Origin: an uncultured Paracoccaceae bacterium
Lineage (GTDB): Bacteria > Pseudomonadota > Alphaproteobacteria > Rhodobacterales > Rhodobacteraceae
NCBI GenBank assembly: GCA_947493255.1
Contig: CANLQK010000008.1
Span: 102,547-166,546, forward strand
Direction of reading: 5' to 3'
Length of the DNA: 64,000 nt
Part shown: positions 26,368-34,774 of the stretch, piece after piece
Numbering within the stretch: the stretch's first letter is position 1
How the letters are laid out: every line of letters starts with the position of its first letter
Position numbers and translations under genes: made by a program
Notes under the pieces: generated by a model
Told to the model about the DNA's origin: nothing
What the model saw: the letters and a program-made list of their open reading frames with translations, nothing else
Database searches by the model: none

Positions 26368-26595
26368 TTACTTTACAGCGTAGGGCAGCAGAGCGAGGAA
26401 CCGTGCGCGTTTGATCGCACGCGACAAAGCGCGTTGGTTCTTTGCACCGACTGCGGTGATACGGGAAGGAACGATCTTGCCGCGCTCAGAGATGTAGCGC
26501 TGCAGGGTACGTGTGTCTTTGTAGTCGATCTTTGGGGCGTTATCGCCATCAAATGGATCGGACTTACGGCGACGGAAAAATGGTTTAGTAGCCAT
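26368..26595 (-). CDS. rpsR: 30S ribosomal protein S18
   Basis: A 75-residue S18 with the signature [20 protein letters not shown] and the basic end [16 protein letters not shown]. It lies between rpsF and rplI with 28 and 12 bp spacers. Confidence 0.96.
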   Translation of the reverse strand: MATKPFFRRRKSDPFDGDNAPKIDYKDTRTLQRYISERGKIVPSRITAVGAKNQRALSRAIKRARFLALLPYAVK

Positions 26596-26623
26596 GACTT
26601 ATGGTCCTTTCTTGATCTGATAC

Positions 26624-26977
26624 TTAGCGGCGTTCGCGGCGGTCGCCACGTTCGTCACGTTTTTGCATCTGAACCGATGGGCCTTCTTCGTGCTCGTCGA
26701 CCTTAATGGTCAGAACACGCATGACGTCGTCATGCAGGCGCATCAGGCGTTCCATTTCTTGCACGGCAGCTGCCGGTGCATCGGAACGCAGGTAGGCGTA
26801 GTGGCCTTTGCGGTTCTTGTTGATCTTGTAGGCCATCGTCTTGACGCCCCAGTATTCACTTTCGACAACTTTGCCGCCGTTGTCGGCAAGCACTGTTGAG
26901 AAGTGTTCGATGAGGCTTTCTGCCTGCGTGTTGGACAAGTCCTGACGCGCAATAAACGTATGCTCATAAAGCGGCAT
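26624..26977 (-). CDS. rpsF: 30S ribosomal protein S6
   Basis: A 117-residue S6 beginning MPLYEHTFIARQDLS, with YWGVKTMAYKINKNRKGHY in the centre and an Arg-rich tail. It is first in the ribosomal operon. Its promoter lies in the 380-bp gap that contains the 21-bp tandem repeat. Confidence 0.96.
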   Translation of the reverse strand: MPLYEHTFIARQDLSNTQAESLIEHFSTVLADNGGKVVESEYWGVKTMAYKINKNRKGHYAYLRSDAPAAAVQEMERLMRLHDDVMRVLTIKVDEHEEGPSVQMQKRDERGDRRERR

Positions 26978-27182
26978 GCGTAACTCCAGTCATATCAGCG
27001 CATTTCATAGGGTGGGGATTATCGTTCACCGCTCCCACCCACGAGAGACTGCGCAGTTCATAAGAAATCTGCGGAAACGATGGGGCCTTATACAGAGCAG
27101 GGGAAAGGAGGCAAGGGAAAGTGCCGCGTTTGGCAGTAATAATTGGGCTTTGGGCCACATAAAGACAGATCCGGCAGGTAGG

Positions 27183-27224
27183 AAAGAGAATTGCAGAAGA
27201 AATAAAGAGAATTGCAGAAGAAAT
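27183..27224. repeat. 21-bp tandem duplication upstream of rpsF
   Basis: AAAGAGAATTGCAGAAGAAAT occurs twice head to tail (27183-27203 and 27204-27224). An inverted repeat AATATCG-TG-CGATATT at 27222-27237 abuts the second copy. The rest of the 26978-27357 gap shows no gene. Confidence 0.85.
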
Positions 27225-27264
27225 ATCGTGCGATATTGGGGGCTTACCTTGCGTCAATTGGTGG

Positions 27265-27280
27265 TTAATGTTTTGTTAAC
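27265..27280 (+). promoter_or_regulatory. CtrA-like site, exact consensus
   Basis: TTAA-TGTTTTG-TTAAC matches TTAA-N7-TTAAC exactly. It is also flanked as GGTTAA...TTAACC. It lies 78 bases upstream of the membrane protein gene at 27358 and about 290 bases upstream of rpsF. Confidence 0.6.
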
Positions 27281-27357
27281 CATAAGTCGGCCCCGTGTTT
27301 GCCCATCTTCTGCCCATTTTCTCGGCAAGGTTGTGATGGAGCAACGGAGAAAACGAA

Positions 27358-27978
27358 ATGACTGCATTACCAGATCCAGAAGAATTTCTAACAACTTTGG
27401 GTGTAAATGCCGAAAACGGCGTCCAGCTTCATCCTGATGTCCGTGAACGGTTTTGGGGATATGAGGTTCGGATGACGCAGACCCGAACGTTTGGTATGTC
27501 AGTTGTGCGGTCGGCTGCCTGCGTTGCAGGGCTAGGGTTCGGAATGTTGGGCGTTAGTCTTTTGATTTGGCCATCTTTGATGCAGGGGATTGGTCTTGAG
27601 GGGCATTCTGTTGCCGCCCTGGCATGCTTCTGCTTGGCGGCGATTGCGGCACATGTTTATGCCTTGCACCGCCCGGTCCGCGTACAAATTGATACATCCG
27701 CAGGTGAACTACGCGAGGTGATTGACCGCCGTTTCGGTGGTGAGGCCGTGTTGGCGCGATATGGTTTGGACGCGGTTGCAGGCGTGGATGTTGTTGCGTC
27801 TCAAACTGATCCGTCGTTCGGGCAGGTCCATGTTCGTGTTAAGGGATATGGGGTTTTGCCTGTGGGCGACGGTGCCGTGTCTGCATTGCGCCCTTTGCGA
27901 GATCAATTGGCTGTAGACTGTGGATTGGAAACTCCGGATGTGCGGCCAGCTGTTTGGAGCGGCCCTCTGCCGGCGTGA
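27358..27978 (+). CDS. Membrane protein of unknown function downstream of a CtrA-like site
   Basis: A 206-residue protein with two membrane helices (about residues 47-75 and 82-100) and a soluble C-terminal half (VQIDTSAGELREVIDRRFGG onward, ending ALRPLRDQLAVDCGL). I do not recognise the family. The first 40 residues look cytosolic. The start follows GGAG. It is monocistronic, with a clean terminator. Confidence 0.75.
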   Translation: MTALPDPEEFLTTLGVNAENGVQLHPDVRERFWGYEVRMTQTRTFGMSVVRSAACVAGLGFGMLGVSLLIWPSLMQGIGLEGHSVAALACFCLAAIAAHVYALHRPVRVQIDTSAGELREVIDRRFGGEAVLARYGLDAVAGVDVVASQTDPSFGQVHVRVKGYGVLPVGDGAVSALRPLRDQLAVDCGLETPDVRPAVWSGPLPA

Positions 27979-28006
27979 AACCGAACGACACCTGATTTAC
28001 GATCAT

Positions 28007-28028
28007 AAGGCCCTCTCGAGGGCCTTTT
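28007..28028 (+). terminator. Rho-independent terminator
   Basis: AAGGCCCTC and GAGGGCCTT with a 2-base spacer, followed by TTT. Confidence 0.88.
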
Positions 28029-28111
28029 TGATGCCAAGTTGCTGTGGCTGGTCCCTTGTATCAGTTCGTGCTGCGCGATACCCCTACGTAAATAAAAACG
28101 AGGGGAGCGGT

Positions 28112-29050
28112 ATGAGAGCTTTTGTATTTCCTGGCCAAGGGGCGCAAGCAATCGGAATGGGGCAGGCTTTGGCCGAAGCCTACCCGGCGGCGAAGGCGGT
28201 ATTCGACGAAGTTGATGATGCTTTGGACGAAAAACTTTCAGACATGATTTGGAACGGCGACATCGCCGATTTGACGCTGACACGAAATGCGCAGCCAGCG
28301 TTGATGGCAACATCTTTGGCAGCCATGCGAGCGTTGGAAACTGAAGGCGTTACCCTTGAGGCGGCGTCGTTTGTTGCGGGGCATTCGCTGGGTGAATATT
28401 CGGCGTTAGCAGCAGCTGGCACGTTCAGTGTTGCTGATACGGCGCGTTTGCTGCGGATTCGCGGCGATGCCATGCAGTTGGCAGTGCCGGTTGGCGTTGG
28501 CGCAATGGCTGTGATTTTGGGGCTCGATTTCGAAGCGGCAAAAGCCGTTGCCGAGGAGGCCGCGCAAGGCGAAGTTTGTCAGGCTGCGAACGACAATGAC
28601 CCCAGCCAAGTAGTTGTGTCCGGTCATAAGGCCGCTGTGGAACGTGCGGTTGTTATTGCAAAAGAAAAAGGTGCAAAGCGGGCAATGTTGTTGCCGGTGA
28701 GTGCACCGTTTCATTCGGCATTGATGGCGCCGGCAGGTGATATGATGGCTGCTGCATTGGCTGATGTTGCATTGCACGCGCCTGCGGTTCCGTTGATTGC
28801 GAACGTACGTGCCGAGGCCGTTGACCCAAGCCTGATCGAAGGTCTGCTGGTAGAGCAGGTGACTGGATCCGTACGTTGGCGTGAGAGCGTAATGTGGATG
28901 GCGGCCAACGGTGTGACTGAAGCATGGGAAATCGGGGCCGGAAAGGCGCTGTCTGGCATGGTGAAGCGGGTTGATCGCAGCATTGCGACTCGCGCCATCG
29001 GAACACCAGACGATGTTGTAGCAGCAGCTGCTGCTTTGAACGAAGGATAA
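28112..29050 (+). CDS. fabD: Malonyl-CoA:ACP transacylase
   Basis: A 312-residue FabD starting MRAFVFPGQGAQAIGMGQ. The nucleophile is in GHSLGEYSAL (Ser near 92) and the catalytic His in LPVSAPFHSALM. It loads malonyl groups onto ACP. The internal ATG after GAGGGGAGCGG is used; the longer frame is not supported. FabG follows after 3 bp. Confidence 0.96.
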   Translation: MRAFVFPGQGAQAIGMGQALAEAYPAAKAVFDEVDDALDEKLSDMIWNGDIADLTLTRNAQPALMATSLAAMRALETEGVTLEAASFVAGHSLGEYSALAAAGTFSVADTARLLRIRGDAMQLAVPVGVGAMAVILGLDFEAAKAVAEEAAQGEVCQAANDNDPSQVVVSGHKAAVERAVVIAKEKGAKRAMLLPVSAPFHSALMAPAGDMMAAALADVALHAPAVPLIANVRAEAVDPSLIEGLLVEQVTGSVRWRESVMWMAANGVTEAWEIGAGKALSGMVKRVDRSIATRAIGTPDDVVAAAAALNEG

Positions 29051-29053
29051 GAG

Positions 29054-29791
29054 ATGTTTGATTTAACTGGTAAAAACGTACTGATTACTGGCGCTTCTGG
29101 CGGTATCGGTGGTGAAATTGCGAAGGTTTTGCATGGAGCGGGGGCAGCTGTTGGCCTGTCTGGCACACGCGAAGCACCGCTGGAGGCTTTGGCGGCTGAA
29201 TTGGGCGAACGCGCGCATGTGCTGCCGTGTAACCTGAGCGATGGCACCGCTGTAGATGCATTGCCCAAACAGGCCGTTGAGGCCATGGGGTCCGTAGATG
29301 TATTGGTCAACAATGCCGGTATTACACGCGACCAGATTTTCATGCGGATGTCTGATGATGAGTGGGCGGATGTGATCAACGTCAATCTGACATCAACAAT
29401 GCGTCTGTGTAAGGGCGTAATCCGTGGCATGATGAAGTCGCGTTGGGGACGGATTGTAAATGTGAGCTCGATCGTTGGCGCCACAGGTAACCCAGGGCAG
29501 GCGAACTATGCTGCGTCCAAGGCAGGTATGGTCGGGATGAGCAAATCCATTGCTTATGAAGTCGCAAGCCGCGGGATTACAGTGAACTGCATCGCGCCCG
29601 GTTTTATTGCGACTGCGATGACTGACAAGCTGACCGATGACCAAAAGGACAAGATTAACGTCCAGATTCCTGCTGGTCGTATGGGCACACCAGAAGAGAT
29701 TGCAGCGGCTGCGCTGTATCTCGCTAGCGACCAAGCCGCCTACGTTACGGGCACGACTTTGCACGTCAATGGTGGTATGGCGATGCTGTAA
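29054..29791 (+). CDS. fabG: 3-oxoacyl-ACP reductase
   Basis: A 245-residue short-chain dehydrogenase with the NADPH loop TGASGGIGGEIA (residues 12-23), NNAG, catalytic Ser in NVSSIVG and YAASK. The end GTTLHVNGGMAML is typical FabG. It reduces 3-oxoacyl-ACP in fatty acid elongation. It is coupled to fabD. Confidence 0.96.
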   Translation: MFDLTGKNVLITGASGGIGGEIAKVLHGAGAAVGLSGTREAPLEALAAELGERAHVLPCNLSDGTAVDALPKQAVEAMGSVDVLVNNAGITRDQIFMRMSDDEWADVINVNLTSTMRLCKGVIRGMMKSRWGRIVNVSSIVGATGNPGQANYAASKAGMVGMSKSIAYEVASRGITVNCIAPGFIATAMTDKLTDDQKDKINVQIPAGRMGTPEEIAAAALYLASDQAAYVTGTTLHVNGGMAML

Positions 29792-29983
29792 CCCTATATA
29801 GGGTGTTCTTGAAAGCGTTTGCCAAGCGGGGAATCTCTGCTATAGGCCACGCAGCAATTCGGCTTTTGACGCTACGTCTTAAGCCAAACGGACCCCAGGC
29901 GGGTCACAACAATGGCCAAGGCTGGGGAACTGGTTTGGGCTGACCAACGGGCCTAACGCCCTGAACTATGTGAGGAATTTGAC

Positions 29984-30217
29984 ATGAGCGACGTCGCAGA
30001 TCGTGTTCGTAAGATCGTTGTAGAGCACCTTGGTGTTGAAGAAGATAAAGTTGTTGAAGGCGCGTCCTTCATCGACGATCTGGGCGCTGACAGCCTCGAC
30101 ACTGTTGAGCTGGTGATGGCATTCGAAGAGGAATTCGGTATCGAAATCCCTGACGATGCAGCAGAAACTATCCAGAGCTTCGGTGACGCCGTTAAGTTCA
30201 TCTCTGAAGCGTCCTAA
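29984..30217 (+). CDS. acpP: Acyl carrier protein
   Basis: A 77-residue acidic ACP with the phosphopantetheine serine in [20 protein letters not shown] (Ser 37). The 192 bp upstream hold no gene and likely the acpP promoter. A strong terminator follows, so acpP can be expressed separately from fabDG and fabF. Confidence 0.97.
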   Translation: MSDVADRVRKIVVEHLGVEEDKVVEGASFIDDLGADSLDTVELVMAFEEEFGIEIPDDAAETIQSFGDAVKFISEAS

Positions 30218-30238
30218 GCGATCTTTTGAGAATTATTG

Positions 30239-30270
30239 AAAGGGCGGTGCCAGCTGGCGCCGCCCTTTTT
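30239..30270 (+). terminator. Rho-independent terminator after acpP
   Basis: AAAGGGCGGTGCC pairs with GGCGCCGCCCTTT (one G-T) around AGCT and ends in TTTTT. Confidence 0.9.
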
Positions 30271-30407
30271 CGTGGGGAAATGAATTAATTTGCCCCCGTT
30301 CGAAGGTGTTTGGTCGGATACTTGCCAGATCAGGCTGAGCGCTCTTGCCCATGGGGGGGTGCACGCGGTATCAGATCACAAAGAAATATACACGTGAGGG
30401 GTGTGCC

Positions 30408-31667
30408 ATGCGCCGAGTGGTCGTAACAGGATTAGGATTGGTTAGCCCATTGGCTGACGGTGTCGAAAAAAGCTGGGAACGCATTTTGGATGCGCAGTCT
30501 GGTGCGGGGCCGATTACGCATTTCGACCCCGAGGGTTTTGGCACGACGTATGCCTGTGAAGTCCCGTACGGCGACGGCACAGATGGGACGTTCAACCCAG
30601 ATGCTTACATGGCGCCCAAAGAGCGGCGTAAGGTCGATGACTTTATCGTATTTGCAATGGCCGCTGCACAGCAGGCCGTTGAGGATGCTGGCTGGACGCC
30701 AGAGGATGCTGCTGACCTGGAACGCACCGGCGTTTTGACAGGGTCCGGCATTGGTGGGCTGAATTCGATCGCCAATACTGCGATCATGATGAAAGAAAAA
30801 GGCCCACGCCGTGTGTCGCCGTTTTTTGTGCCCGGTGCATTGATCAACCTGATTTCAGGGCAGATCGCTATCAAATATGGTTTCAAAGGGCCTAACCATG
30901 CGGTTGTTACGGCCTGTTCAACAGGTGCGCACGCCATTGGTGACGCGACACAGTTGATCAAATCTGGCCGTGCGGATGTGATGATTGCAGGCGGGGCTGA
31001 GGCAACGATTTGTGAGATTGGCATCGCTGGTTTTAACGCCTGTAAAGCGCTGTCTACCAAACGTGCAGATGACCCCAAGGGTGCAAGTCGCCCTTATGAT
31101 GCAGACCGAGATGGGTTTGTTATGGGCGAGGGCGCTGGCATGGTTGTGCTGGAAGACTATGACCACGCGGTTGCCCGTGGCGCAAAGATTTACGCGGAAG
31201 TGTTGGGATATGGCCTGACAGGCGACGCCTACCACATTACGGCCCCATCTGAGGATGGTGAAGGCGGTGAGCGGTCTATGCGGATGGCGTTGAAGGATGC
31301 CGGGTTGGAGCCAGCGGACATTGATTACATCAACGCGCACGGCACATCGACCATGGCGGACACGATTGAATTGGGCGCGGTTGAGCGCATGATGGGCGAT
31401 GCGGCGTCGAAGGTGACAATGTCTTCGACCAAATCTGCGACAGGGCATCTATTGGGTGCTGCTGGTGCGATTGAGGCTATTTTCTCGATCCTTGCTATTC
31501 GTGATCAGGTGGCACCACCTACGATTAACTTGGACAACCCCGCGGTTGAAACCAAGGTTGATTTGGCCCCGAATGCCAAAGTTGAACGTGAAATCAATGT
31601 AGCATTGTCCAATTCATTTGGTTTTGGCGGCACGAATGCATCCGTTCTGTTCGGTAAGGTAAGCTAA
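30408..31667 (+). CDS. fabF: 3-oxoacyl-ACP synthase II
   Basis: A 419-residue ketosynthase starting MRRVVVTGLGLVSPL. The catalytic triad is Cys in VVTACSTGAHAIG, His in NAHGTSTMADTIE and His in SATGHLLGAAGAIEA. The ATG after GAGGGGTGTGCC is preferred to a longer frame by 21 codons. It abuts mltG directly. Confidence 0.96.
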   Translation: MRRVVVTGLGLVSPLADGVEKSWERILDAQSGAGPITHFDPEGFGTTYACEVPYGDGTDGTFNPDAYMAPKERRKVDDFIVFAMAAAQQAVEDAGWTPEDAADLERTGVLTGSGIGGLNSIANTAIMMKEKGPRRVSPFFVPGALINLISGQIAIKYGFKGPNHAVVTACSTGAHAIGDATQLIKSGRADVMIAGGAEATICEIGIAGFNACKALSTKRADDPKGASRPYDADRDGFVMGEGAGMVVLEDYDHAVARGAKIYAEVLGYGLTGDAYHITAPSEDGEGGERSMRMALKDAGLEPADIDYINAHGTSTMADTIELGAVERMMGDAASKVTMSSTKSATGHLLGAAGAIEAIFSILAIRDQVAPPTINLDNPAVETKVDLAPNAKVEREINVALSNSFGFGGTNASVLFGKVS

Positions 31668-32831
31668 ATGTGGAGACATATCGCCAGCAATGCGCTGACG
31701 TTCCTGATCGTCCTGCTGTTCTTGGTGGGCGGTGTCATAGCGTGGGGAACTAGCCAGTATTCTGCTGAAGGACCGTTGGACCAAGCGATCTGCGTGCAGG
31801 TGCGTTCTGGCAGCAATATGCGCGTCGTGAGCAATGAGCTGGCGGAGCAAGGCGCTATTTCGTCCGCTGGTATTTTTCGGATGGGGGCTGACTATTCGGA
31901 AAAGACCTCGCAGTTGAAAGCCGGTAGTTTTTTGGTGCCAGAACAATCTTCTATGGAAGATATCGTGGATATTGTGACGCGCGGTGGTCAAAGCACTTGC
32001 GGAACAGAGATTGTGTACCGTGTTGGGGTGACCCGTGTGACGGCGCAAGTTCGCGAACTAGAGCCTGCTTCGGGACGGTTTGTTGAGTTGGCAAGTTTTC
32101 AACCATCCGAAGAGGAAACGCCCGCAGCCTACACGGAAACACGCGAAGCGGATGACACGCAGTATCGTGTTGTTATCGCAGAAGGTGTGACCAGCTGGCA
32201 AATTGTTCAGGCATTAAACTCGTTGGAGTTCATGGAAGGGCAAGTAACTGACATCCCGCTTGAAGGGGCGTTGGCACCTGATTCCTACCAAGTTCGCCCC
32301 GGAGATTCGGTAGCAGAATTACTGGCGACCATGCAAACGTCGCAGGAGCGGATTCTGGCGGATGCATGGGCGGGACGTGCTGAAGGCCTGCCATTGGCGA
32401 GCCCTGAAGAGGCGCTGATTCTGGCATCGATCATTGAAAAAGAAGCATCCACCAGTGATGAGCGGTTTGATGTTTCATCTGTGTTCATCAACCGACTGAA
32501 CCAAGGTATGCGACTTCAGACGGACCCGACCGTAATTTACGGGGTGACTGAGGGACGCGGCGTTCTGGGGCGGGGCCTGAGGCAAAGTGAGCTACGGGCG
32601 GAAAATCCTTGGAATACCTACGTAATATCAGGATTACCGGCGACACCGATTGCGAACCCTGGCGCGTCATCGATTGAGGCTGCATTGAACCCATCGAATA
32701 CGGATTTCATCTTTTTCGTGGCGAAGACGCTGGACCCTCGCGATGGGCACAATTTTGCTGTGACATTGGATGAGCACAACGCGAACGTGGCCATTTATCG
32801 GCAGCTCGAAGCGGAGCGTGACGCGCAGTAG
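31668..32831 (+). CDS. mltG: Endolytic murein transglycosylase MltG
   Basis: A 387-residue membrane-anchored lytic transglycosylase. It has one N-terminal helix (residues 9-28), a LysM-like region and the YceG domain with catalytic Glu in LASIIEKEAST and downstream VFINRLNQGMRLQTDPTVIYG. It terminates nascent glycan strands. The start is adjacent to the fabF stop. Confidence 0.95.
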   Translation: MWRHIASNALTFLIVLLFLVGGVIAWGTSQYSAEGPLDQAICVQVRSGSNMRVVSNELAEQGAISSAGIFRMGADYSEKTSQLKAGSFLVPEQSSMEDIVDIVTRGGQSTCGTEIVYRVGVTRVTAQVRELEPASGRFVELASFQPSEEETPAAYTETREADDTQYRVVIAEGVTSWQIVQALNSLEFMEGQVTDIPLEGALAPDSYQVRPGDSVAELLATMQTSQERILADAWAGRAEGLPLASPEEALILASIIEKEASTSDERFDVSSVFINRLNQGMRLQTDPTVIYGVTEGRGVLGRGLRQSELRAENPWNTYVISGLPATPIANPGASSIEAALNPSNTDFIFFVAKTLDPRDGHNFAVTLDEHNANVAIYRQLEAERDAQ

Positions 32832-32904
32832 GATCGGTTAAGTCTTAATGATTGGTTTACGCTTCGAGCGCTAACTTACTGGTAAGATTTGGATAAATTG
32901 AAAG

Positions 32905-32925
32905 GTGTAGGTAGTTTCCCTACAC
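32905..32925. promoter_or_regulatory. Inverted repeat in the GTA leader region
   Basis: GTGTAGG-TAGTTTC-CCTACAC, about 97 bases before GTA g1 and just upstream of the terminator-like hairpin. It could be an operator or an alternative RNA stem. Confidence 0.45.
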
Positions 32926-32941
32926 GCTGGACAAAACCTAG

Positions 32942-32982
32942 ACGGGCTTTGGGGCGCATACCTCAAGGCCCGTTTTCGTTTT
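32942..32982 (+). terminator. Terminator-like hairpin 39 bases before GTA g1
   Basis: ACGGGCTTTG pairs with CAAGGCCCGT (one G-T) around a 12-base loop, followed by TTTCGTTTT. It lies 110 bases after the mltG stop. Either it ends the fabF-mltG transcript or it sits inside the GTA leader, since only 39 bases remain before g1. Confidence 0.75.
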
Positions 32983-33021
32983 GAATTTCGGGCGGAGCAC
33001 ACCTGAAAAGGGGAATGCTTC

Positions 33022-33345
33022 ATGACAACCGAAAGCGGTGGCCTTGCCACTGATCAGAAATCCGCTGCCGAACGTATCGAGGAGGCTAGGCGGCTACATG
33101 AAACCATCCAGAAGACGTTGAAGGACGTATTGGACACTATCAAATCAGGGGATCTGCAGGACGTTGGGCTGGTGCCCAAACAAGTGACCCGTTTGACCGA
33201 TGCTATTGGCGATCTTCGGAAAAGAGAGGCTGAGTTTAATGACAAATTCGGAAGTGGGTTCGCAGACGACGAGGTCGACTTCGACGACCTGCGACGTGAA
33301 ATCGGGTGCCGCATTCGTCGCATCCGCAGATGCTGCAAGTCGTAA
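33022..33345 (+). CDS. g1: GTA g1, small terminase-like protein
   Basis: A 107-residue helical protein (QKSAAERIEEARRLHETIQK; DFDDLRREIGCRIRRIRR) at the position of RcGTA g1, which is considered a small terminase subunit. The identification is mostly positional plus the acidic middle and Arg-rich C-terminus. It overlaps g2 in another frame. RBS AAAAGGGGAA. Confidence 0.8.
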   Translation: MTTESGGLATDQKSAAERIEEARRLHETIQKTLKDVLDTIKSGDLQDVGLVPKQVTRLTDAIGDLRKREAEFNDKFGSGFADDEVDFDDLRREIGCRIRRIRRCCKS

Positions 33346-34639
33346 AGAATTCTTGCGGAGTCTTTCAGATGAACAGGTGCGTTGGCTTCCGTATTTGTTT
33401 GAGTTCTGGGCGCTGGACCATCAGCTGCCGCCAGATGGGGACTGGCGAAGCTGGGTCATTTTAGGCGGGCGTGGAGCGGGCAAAACCCGAGCGGGGGCTG
33501 AGTGGGTTCGTTCAATGGTGGAGGGGTCGCGTCCGCGCGACCCCGGCCAAGCGCGCAAAGTTGGCCTGATCGGGGAGACCATGGAGCAGGCGCGCGAGGT
33601 CATGGTGTTTGGCGAAAGTGGCATATTGGCCTGTTCGCCGCCTGACCGCATGCCAAAGTGGATTTCGGGCCGTCAGATGTTGGTTTGGCCGAATGGAACG
33701 GAGGCTAGGTTGTATTCGGCGTTTGACCCTGAGCGGTTGCGTGGGCCGCAGTTTGACGCAGTGTGGGCGGATGAACTTGCAAAATGGCCCAAGGCACAAG
33801 CCACTTGGGACATGATGCAGTTTGCATTGCGTTTAGGGGATTTTCCGCGCGCTTGCGTGACCACAACACCCAAAAATGTTGAAATTTTGAAATCGCTTTT
33901 GGCACGAGAGAGTACTGTGAGCACCCATGCGCCGACGTCTGCGAACCGCGCGTATCTGGCGGAGAGTTTTCTTGAAGAAGTTCAGGAACGTTATTCTGGC
34001 ACGCGATTGGGACGTCAGGAACTGGATGGTGTTTTGTTGCCCGATGTTGACGGCGCGTTGTGGTCTTCGGCGGTGATAGAGGCCGCGCAGGTGCAATCAG
34101 TACCCGAAATGGACCGGATCGTTGTAGCGGTTGACCCGCCAGCAGGGGCGACTGCGTCATCGGATGCTTGCGGGATCGTAGTGGCGGGTATTGTGATGCA
34201 AGGTCCGATTGCGGATTGGAAGATTTACGTTTTGGAGGATGCATCGGTACAAGGCGTAAGCCCGAATGGTTGGGCCAAAGCGGCGATTGCGGCGATGGAT
34301 AGGCATGGCGCGGACCGTTTGGTTGCAGAAGTGAACCAAGGTGGGGCGATGGTGGAAACGATTGTTCGCTCGATTGATCCAGCAGTTTCGTACCGCGCGG
34401 TTCATGCGACACGGGGCAAAGCCGCGAGGGCAGAGCCGGTGGCAGCGTTGTACGAGCAGGGACGGGTGCGCCATGCGCTCGGGCTTGGCGATTTAGAAGA
34501 CGAAATGTGCCAGATGACGGCGCAGGGGTTTGACGGGCAGGGTTCACCTGACCGTGTGGATGCGTTGGTTTGGGCGATAACCGATCTGTTTCTGGAGCCC
34601 GCAAAGGCGTGGCGCGCGCCGCGCGTTCGTAATCTTTAA
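33239..34639 (+). CDS. g2: GTA g2, large terminase
   Basis: A large terminase of about 466 residues that packages random host DNA into GTA heads. Walker A is GGRGAGKTRAGAEW, Walker B FDAVWADELAKWP, the coupling motif CVTTTPKN and the nuclease acidic residues in RIVVAVDPPAGATAS and DRVDALVWAITDLF. The start is the ATG with AGAGAGG eight bases upstream, giving a 107-base overlap with g1; a GTG at 33296 is an alternative. Confidence 0.93.
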   Translation: MTNSEVGSQTTRSTSTTCDVKSGAAFVASADAASRKEFLRSLSDEQVRWLPYLFEFWALDHQLPPDGDWRSWVILGGRGAGKTRAGAEWVRSMVEGSRPRDPGQARKVGLIGETMEQAREVMVFGESGILACSPPDRMPKWISGRQMLVWPNGTEARLYSAFDPERLRGPQFDAVWADELAKWPKAQATWDMMQFALRLGDFPRACVTTTPKNVEILKSLLARESTVSTHAPTSANRAYLAESFLEEVQERYSGTRLGRQELDGVLLPDVDGALWSSAVIEAAQVQSVPEMDRIVVAVDPPAGATASSDACGIVVAGIVMQGPIADWKIYVLEDASVQGVSPNGWAKAAIAAMDRHGADRLVAEVNQGGAMVETIVRSIDPAVSYRAVHATRGKAARAEPVAALYEQGRVRHALGLGDLEDEMCQMTAQGFDGQGSPDRVDALVWAITDLFLEPAKAWRAPRVRNL

Positions 34640-34774
34640 TTCATGAAAACAAGGCTTTGCACGGGTGTTGCGAGTGCACCGTTCGATGCCTTTTTACCTT
34701 CGAAACCATTTTGAACGACATTCATTCGTGTAGCAGCGAATGCCGCAATGAGGCGGGACCCAAGGGAGATTTGG

